Shown one piece after another: positions 58,579 to 64,000 of a stretch of 64,000 nucleotides of DNA; positions within the stretch are counted from its first letter, which is position 1, and each line of letters starts with the position of its first letter. This stretch comes from Lolium rigidum (taxonomy: Eukaryota; Streptophyta; Magnoliopsida; Poales; Poaceae): assembly GCF_022539505.1 (NCBI RefSeq), contig NC_061509.1:212684254-212748253 (forward strand), read 5' to 3'. The translations under genes were made by a program, and so were the position numbers. Below the pieces are notes generated by a model. That model was given only the letters and a program-made list of their open reading frames with translations, did not search any database and was not told where the DNA came from.

Positions 58579-58622
58579 TGTTCTACCCTCTCAGTTCAAA
58601 CAAAAAAATATGTTCTACCCTC
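58579..58622 (+). mobile_element. Tiny A-tailed insertion with 12-bp TSD
   Basis: TGTTCTACCCTC at 58579-58590 and 58611-58622 flanks TCAGTTCAAACAAAAAAATA (20 bp). Confidence 0.7.
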
Positions 58623-58770
58623 GTATGGTTGGGTCGAAACGTGCAGTTTAGGCGTCCGGTGAAAGCATAGGCTGTTCGATCGATACTAGTGGCAAAAAGC
58701 CTAATTAGCCAGTACTCCCTTTTTCGAAGGGGTAAGACAGGAATCACACCAAGCTAATTAGTGCTTGGTG

Positions 58771-59736
58771 CAGGCTTGCATTCACATATTGCACATTTCT
58801 GGACGTTCTGAAAGTCCAGGGACACGAGAACCAACCTGTGGTTGGATGGTTAGGAGGGCAGTGGCACCCCCAGCCCACCAGAGTTCAAATCCCAGATTTG
58901 ACACTTTGGTGTCTCATAAAGGCGGAATATTCTTCAGTGGGAGGCGACGTTCCCGTCGACGGCGAGGCGCCTGTGGTGACTTCGTCAATCTCAAGACCCG
59001 CCGGATCAGTTCTTCAACGCAGTCTCTTGGAGGTGCTCATAGGGGTAGGGTGTGCGTGTGTGCGTTCATAGGGATGAGTGTGTGCGCGTATGTATGAGCG
59101 TCTTTGATTGTACTGTGTTTCGCAAAAAAAGAAAGTCCAGGGACACCCCCTTTTATGGCAAATTGCTCATTAACAACGCAAATACCCTGCAAGTTGAAGT
59201 TTTGACAGTACCATGTCCACACATTAATTACTTATTGGGTATGGCTCCCTCTCAAGTAGTCTTCGATAAGATAAATAAAGAAGCATGGCTATGGATCTTA
59301 GCGGGTGCAAACGTCTCGGTGATTTGATGTTGGGGGAGTGGTTCTTGTAATAATCAAAGCATTTACATTACATTCTTGTGAAACCTCTCCTTAATTAATT
59401 AATAGATTGGGGCAAAGCTTTTATCCTATTTCGGTAAAAATAAACTTATTAGGTATTGCTGACAGAAACCCCGGTTCTTCAGTTAGAGTTGTTCGTTATT
59501 TATTTATTTTTCTTTGCGATGATACAGAGAAAAATTTATACTGTTTAAATCATATTCTGAAGTCAGGTGTAAGAAATCTAAAAGAGCCACAACACCATAA
59601 CAATTGCATCTAGGGTTTCGGAAAAAATAACAAAGTTTATAATAAAACTACAAATTTTGTAGTAAGTTGTTTTACCGAACCCAAATCTCATGATTTATTC
59701 AGTTTTACGCCATTTCGGTAATCTATAGCCAAATCA
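58771..59736. repeat. Tandem duplication, copy 1 (carries a SINE)
   Basis: Starts CAGGCTTGCATTCACATATT and runs to the second copy's start. Without the SINE it is about 645 bp. It shares ACATTTCTGGACGT, CAAGTTGAAGTTTTG, GTAGTCTTCGATAAG and CCCAAATCTCATGATTTA with copy 2. The site where copy 2 has its MITE is empty here (about 59543). Short frames inside are not conserved between copies. Confidence 0.88.
58826..59130 (+). mobile_element. tRNA-derived SINE (Au/PoaS-like)
   Basis: Starts GAGAACCAACCTGTGG, with an A-box-like TGGATGGTTAGG and a B-box GTTCAAATCCC, a central AGTGGGAGGCGACGTTCCCG, and ends TGTTTCGCAAAAAAA. A 16-bp target duplication GAAAGTCCAGGGACAC (58810-58825 and 59131-59146) flanks it. 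Transcribed by RNA polymerase III and moved by LINE enzymes; non-coding. The exact family name is from memory. Confidence 0.9.
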
Positions 59737-60608
59737 CAGGCTTGCATTCACGTCTTGCACATTTCTGGACGTACTGAAAATCCATGTAGCCCCCTTTTTA
59801 TAGAAAATTGCTCATTAATAACGCAAATACCCGCAAGTTGAAGTTTTGGCAGTACCATGTCCACACATTAGTTACATATCAGGTATGCCCCCCTCGCAAG
59901 TAGTCTTCGATAAGCTAAAAAAGAAGCACGGCTATGGGCCTTAGCGGGCGCAAACGTTTAGGTGATTTGATGTCGGGAGGGTGATTCTTGTAATAAGAAA
60001 ACCATTTACATTCTTGTAAAACTCTCCTTAATTAATAGATCTGGCCAAAGCTTTCTCCCTGTTTTGATTAAAAAAACTTATTAGGTATTGCTAACATGAA
60101 CTCCGGTTCTTCAGTTAGGGGTACTCATTTATTTATTTGCGATGACATAGAGTAAACTTTATACTCCCTCCGTTCCTTTTTATAGTGCCTATAGATTTTT
60201 GGCATTTGTTTCAGAATATAAGGTTGTAGCTTAGCTTTTTTTCAATTACCCCCTCCCCGTTCAACTCCCAAATCGTTCAGCTCCCAAAATTGTTATGCTA
60301 ATTTAGGAAGATATGGATTTCCCAAATTTTAAGTTGATCTCAGATCGTTTAGCCACGGGTCTTGTGTAAAAAATACTCTTGCGCTAATTTCCGTGCCAAA
60401 AAACAATAGACACTATAGAATGGAACAGATGGAGTACTATTTTAATCATATTCCAAGGTTATGTGTAAGGAACCTAAAAGAGCCAAAAAAAAAACACAAT
60501 AATTTCATAATGAAGAAAATATATCAGGAAACTACAACTTTTGGGGCAATTTGTTTTACCAAACCCAAATCTCATGATTTAGTCATTTTGATACAATTTC
60601 CAAAATCT
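59737..60608. repeat. Tandem duplication, copy 2 (carries a MITE)
   Basis: About 600 bp of duplicated sequence plus the MITE at 60164-60434. The SINE site of copy 1 is uninterrupted here (near 59774), so the SINE arrived after the duplication. Confidence 0.88.
60164..60434. mobile_element. Stowaway-like MITE (271 bp)
   Basis: CTCCCTCCGTTCCTTTTTAT and TATAGAATGGAACAGATGGAG form imperfect terminal inverted repeats with TA on both flanks. The arms continue inward (TGCCTATAGATTTTTGGCA / TGCCAAAAAACAATAGACA). Copy 1 of the duplication is the empty site. Confidence 0.88.
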
Positions 60609-61045
60609 TGACCCAACTGCCAGGTGCCATGTGGGAGTGGGCGACTTTTTTTTTGGTTATTTTCCTCCAAACCGAATAGGACCTAGACCGAACTTGAATC
60701 AACCATTTGCAAGTTATTACATACTTTAACTTTGGACATAAATTTGTTCAAAAATTCAAAGTTCTTTCTAAAAGTCTGAGAAAATTCTCCGTAATTTGAA
60801 CTAGGTGTAGTGACTAATCTAGGAAATACTCAACTAATTTGATAGTTCCTTTGGAAGTTTTCTTAGAGTTTGTAACTTTTAACCAAAACTTGTTGTAAAA
60901 TAAAAATATCAAGATCAAACTTAATTCTAGTTGTTCAATTCAAATTCACTGAACGATTTTTATTTCTTATATGTTAAATTCCAAATTTTGATTGCATTTT
61001 GGGCAAAAGTTACAAAATATGTGGAACTGCCGCTAGGTACAATGT

Positions 61046-61393
61046 GCTCAATATTTCCAAGTTTACTTACTACATGTATTTGAATGCAGATGATTCACAA
61101 TACATGGTCAACCTATATACATGTTTTATTCACTTTAAGTGTGTTTTGATGTTTAATGACAACACTTGGATCCTAACAGGTTGCTTGAGTGTCTTAGACG
61201 TCATTGAAAATAGCAAATGGAATGGAGGATCTCTGGAGTCAAGAAGAGAAGGAAGAGGGAAGCCATGTTTTTCGTTTCGGTTTGTAGACACAGTGAGCTC
61301 AATGTTTCACAGTTTACTCGCTACATGTATTTGAATGCAGATGAATCCAGCGTACAACACATGGGTCAATGTATATGTTTTATTCACTTTAAG
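61046..61393. repeat. Second local duplication, period about 251 bp
   Basis: 61046-61141 and 61297-61393 share GCTCAAT, TACATGTATTTGAATGCAGA and ATGTTTTATTCACTTTAAG with scattered differences. Non-coding. Confidence 0.75.
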
Positions 61394-62146
61394 AACGCAT
61401 ATAGAAAAATATTCTATTTCACTCACACACAAGTAAAATAATATCACGTCCATTTCATTCTCAATCAAACGCTAACTTACAACCATCCTAGCAAAACATA
61501 AATACATGAACTATGTACATGTTACGTTGTAAACATGAGAATTTCGTGATGCAAGGATTTATTAAAAAACTATTTGTTTACCACTTTCTTCGTTAAGTCA
61601 TAACTATTACACCATCGCCATTACGTTCAAAACAATCTTATGAATAACATGTCCCATCCCCCAGCCCCCACCAACTTTTTAAAATAGAAACCACATTTTC
61701 AGAAGATAAGTTGAGAAAAAATATCAAGGACAAAATTTTGAAGTATATATATCTTGCAATATTGCTACTTGCATAAGATAGTGATAATCTAGGTAGGGAT
61801 TAAGGTTATGAGATGTCATCCACTTTTCTCGTGAAGTGCAACAAAAATAAACCATCCTCGAGGGGCCCGCCTATTTACTGAGACATTACTCACTACTAGA
61901 TGAATTTACATGTTCACGAGCATGTATAAAACTGTATTTGGTCAACATGTAAAGCAAAGAAGTAACTAACAAACATCCATAAAATGGCAATGACAACATA
62001 TGTTTCACTTCACATCACACAAACATACAAATGCAACCTTGATTTGTTCAACCTATATTCCTTAAACCTAGGAAAGTTGCCACTCATTCCATTTTTCGAA
62101 CAAGCGGATTAACTAGGCTTCTAAGGTAGAGTTCCATAAGGGAGGT
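61394..62146. other. Intergenic, AT-rich
   Basis: No gene, RNA gene or transposon end recognised. Confidence 0.6.
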
Positions 62147-62156
62147 CTATATAAAG
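62147..62156 (+). promoter_or_regulatory. Candidate TATA box
   Basis: CTATATAAAG in a GC-richer local context, followed at 62190-62226 by a CA-rich, leader-like stretch and ATGs at 62227 and 62234. Fits a plant core promoter by sequence only. Confidence 0.35.
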
Positions 62157-62242
62157 GAGGGTGGGACAGATGGTTTAGAGTTGATCCATTCACCACAACC
62201 ATCCACCGCAGCTGCCACTCCTCTCATGTTCAAAATGCACTT

Positions 62243-62458
62243 GTGGACCTAGCAGTCTGGTGTGTGATGCTTCCTCCCCGTACATGTAGATACCTTCGAG
62301 GCATTGCACTTGTAGCGCTTCGACGAGCCACACGAGAGGACTTGTTCATGGGACACGACAACATGGACGAGGAAACCACATGGCTAAACTTATTTCCTTT
62401 CCTGATAAATGGGCCCCGCATGATATTCAGTGAAAGTTTAGATGCAAAACAATGTTGA
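62243..62458 (+). CDS. Unrecognised small ORF downstream of a TATA box
   Basis: A 71-codon frame starting with GTG (first ATG inside at codon 9), with LRGIALVALRRATREDLFMG and NLFPFLINGPRMIFSES. ATGs at 62227 and 62234 lie in other frames. No family recognised; may be an exon of an unseen gene or chance. Confidence 0.2.
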   Translation: MDLAVWCVMLPPRTCRYLRGIALVALRRATREDLFMGHDNMDEETTWLNLFPFLINGPRMIFSESLDAKQC

Positions 62459-62912
62459 TTCGTCACCTATTATGACAAATGCGGGCAACCTATCCGGAAG
62501 GTGCTACTGTTTACCCATAACGAAAAACAAAACCGTCTTGCATTAAAGTACATGCATGTATCTCTAGATCATGTTTTATATTTGTAAAATACCTAGGGAT
62601 TTGAGGTTAATTTATATTATATTTATGAAATTAACGATCTAGGATACAGAGAGGACATATAAACCAGGGATCCATCACGTGGGACCTACAAACCAATTCA
62701 AGTTTCAGATTTCACACACACATAACGGCATCCATTACGTGCTTGTAAATTTATTTTTAGAATTTTCTGAACTCTAGAAATATGACTTCCGAAGATACGT
62801 CAACTTTTCTCGCGGCACCACCTCCTTACATGTGCGCCTCCCTATTGGGTTCACCAGCCCTTGGGTTCCAAATTCCCTCTACCCAAGCTTCCCCGTTTTC
62901 AGCTTAGCTCAC
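62459..62912. other. Intergenic up to LTR
   Basis: Nothing recognised. The last five bases, CTCAC (62908-62912), are the expected left target-duplication half of the next element; the other half is outside the window. Confidence 0.5.
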
Positions 62913-63259
62913 TGTCAGGACCAGTCAATGACAGCGACGTTCATCAGCAACGGAAGGCCCGGATCGCCCTCTTCGAAGATCGACGGCTAGGATGTCTTTA
63001 TCTTTTTGAACTGCCTTTTTCGCGCGCTAAGCGTGTTTAAGTTGTAATAAGCACCAAACCTGTTAATCTGTGTGGTCCTGCTCTTTGGCTATAAAAAGAG
63101 TAGGAGAGGGAGGATGGGAGGCACGCATAATGAAAACCCTAATTTATCTTCCAGTTTTGCACTTTATCTTTACTTAGTTGTGTAGATCTGAGCCACCGGA
63201 GCTCCACCTTCTTCCCCTTCTCCGGCCATGACCAAGTCTTGACCCCCGGGGTCCTGACA
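62913..63259 (+). repeat. 5' LTR of a short-LTR retrotransposon
   Basis: 347 bp, TGTCAGGACC to GGTCCTGACA, with unusually long mirrored ends. A TATA box CTATAAAAAG lies at 63089-63098. A primer site follows at once. Confidence 0.88.
63089..63098 (+). promoter_or_regulatory. LTR TATA box
   Basis: CTATAAAAAG, 161 bp before the LTR end, the likely core promoter for the element's RNA. Confidence 0.6.
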
Positions 63260-63262
63260 AGG

Positions 63263-63274
63263 TGGTATCAGAGC
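63263..63274 (+). other. Primer binding site, tRNA-iMet type
   Basis: TGGTATCAGAGC three bases after the LTR, an exact match to the common initiator tRNA-Met primer site. Confidence 0.9.
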
Positions 63275-63344
63275 GAGACGAATCCCTCCCTCCCTCTCCC
63301 CGCTCCATCAAGCTACCCACCCTCCTACCCCAGCTTCCGCCACC

Positions 63345-64000
63345 ATGCCAGCAGACACCAGATCCCGATCCGTCTCACGCGAGCGCCGCGCCCGTGGTGA
63401 AGGCCGCGCCGCCACGACGGAGGAAGATGATCCCGAGGATGAACAACGCATGGCCTGGCTTCCGCGTGAGGTCCGCGCCATCCGCCGCCGCCTCGACAGG
63501 CACGAGCAAGCCTCCGCCGACACCTCGGCCGCTCTGGTCGCGATGCAGGGTGAGATGTCTCGCATGACCCAGATGCTAGCTGCTTTGTTTACATCGATGC
63601 CGTATGCGAGCGCCGCCGCGATTGCACCCTCCTCCCTCCCCAGCCTCGCCGCCAGCCAAACCACAACCCAAAGCCACCTCCTTTCCACGCCACCACCACT
63701 GTCCCACGTCTCCCTGTCACCGATCTTAGAGGTTACCACACCGGCACCAACCCCGGTCACCACCCTTCCAACACCACCCCAATTCGGCGCCTTGACGCCG
63801 GAGAACCTGCCTCACCCAACCTATCCACCTAAAGCCACAACCTTTGCACCACCCACGACGCCAGTTTACACCTACACTGCGCCGCTCGTCGCTACCTCTA
63901 TCGTCAACACCACACCACCACCGATCCATCACATCCACCAAATGTCCAATCCAAATACAAACCCACAGATGTACCAACAAACACATCCCTCCTCCATCCC
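63345..64000 (+). CDS. Retrotransposon gag, N-terminal part (open at window end)
   Basis: The ATG at 63345 in a CCACCATGC context is 71 bp after the primer site. The frame stays open for 218 codons to the window edge. The N-terminus is basic (SRSVSRERRARGEGR), then a coiled-coil-like MAWLPREVRAIRRRLDRHEQ, a Met-rich EMSRMTQMLAALF, then a long Pro/Thr-rich linker. This resembles grass Gypsy gag N-termini, before the retrotransposon gag domain (PF03732) that would lie outside. Short LTR plus iMet primer fit Reina- or related lineages, but pol is not visible. No frameshift seen, unlike the older elements here. Confidence 0.7.
   Translation, partial: MPADTRSRSVSRERRARGEGRAATTEEDDPEDEQRMAWLPREVRAIRRRLDRHEQASADTSAALVAMQGEMSRMTQMLAALFTSMPYASAAAIAPSSLPSLAASQTTTQSHLLSTPPPLSHVSLSPILEVTTPAPTPVTTLPTPPQFGALTPENLPHPTYPPKATTFAPPTTPVYTYTAPLVATSIVNTTPPPIHHIHQMSNPNTNPQMYQQTHPSSI

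Noticed and set aside
58826..58900. Possible tRNA gene from A- and B-box sequences
   Set aside because: No cloverleaf; the unit has an A-tail and a 16-bp target duplication, so it is a SINE.
63263..63274. tRNA-like motif
   Set aside because: TGGTATCAGAGC here (and its variant at 20799-20811) is a primer binding site next to an LTR, not a tRNA gene.

Overview
The window is repeat-dense nuclear DNA from a grass, most likely subfamily Pooideae (wheat/barley/oat/ryegrass group). This rests on BARE/Angela-type Copia LTRs, Sabrina-like Athila LTRs opening with TGATACGTCTCC, a tRNA-derived grass SINE, Stowaway, Tourist/Harbinger-like and CACTA elements, and L1-type LINEs. I see no intact host gene. 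What is coding is transposon protein (mostly broken), captured gene fragments and a few unrecognised short ORFs.

Layout. 1-22574 is a transposon nest. A minus-strand BARE/Angela-like Copia element (3' LTR at 2208-2988, 5' LTR at 20813-22574) received three later LTR-element insertions: element A in its 3' LTR (window start to 2202, TSD GAACT), a solo LTR in its integrase (5370-6952, TSD CTTCA), and element B in its gag start (8576-19582, TSD ACTGG). The 5' LTR of element B is itself interrupted by at least 4.0 kb (15147-19138) carrying a spliced-gene remnant and a B3-domain fragment. That block ends at a 100-bp assembly gap.

22575-31898 holds GC-rich tandem repeats, a LINE 3' end, a Harbinger-like element with a 331-codon frame, a chimeric retroposon sharing the LINE tail, a Tourist-like MITE, another retroposon-like block and a CACTA element (TSD CCG). 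31899-46000 is AT-rich intergenic DNA with a Harbinger-like element that captured an ERD7/senescence-domain fragment (33649-35282), a Stowaway MITE, a hAT-like element with an exact 8-bp TSD (39612-40655), and small duplications.

46040-57061 is a plus-strand L1-type LINE (ORF1 tail, endonuclease, RT, zf-RVT, 3' end) split by element C (47649-54123, TSD CACTC). Element C is a structurally complete Athila-like element with no gag-pol and one conserved ORF with predicted membrane segments. 57062-62912 has a tandem duplication whose two copies each took a different insertion (SINE, MITE), plus several tiny A-tailed insertions. The window ends in the 5' LTR, primer site and open gag frame of another LTR retrotransposon (62913-64000).

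Two signals deserve most attention. First, single-base differences between LTR pairs, and all five Copia frameshifts I could localise confidently, fall on CAG/CTG trinucleotides (CAG read as CGAG, CTG as CTCG). This pattern suggests consensus error at methylated CHG sites more than natural decay. Second, elements A, B and C belong to one non-autonomous Athila-like family. The complete copies B and C keep a membrane-protein-like ORF and repeated polypurine tracts, and the LTRs of this group contain a primer-site-like core.
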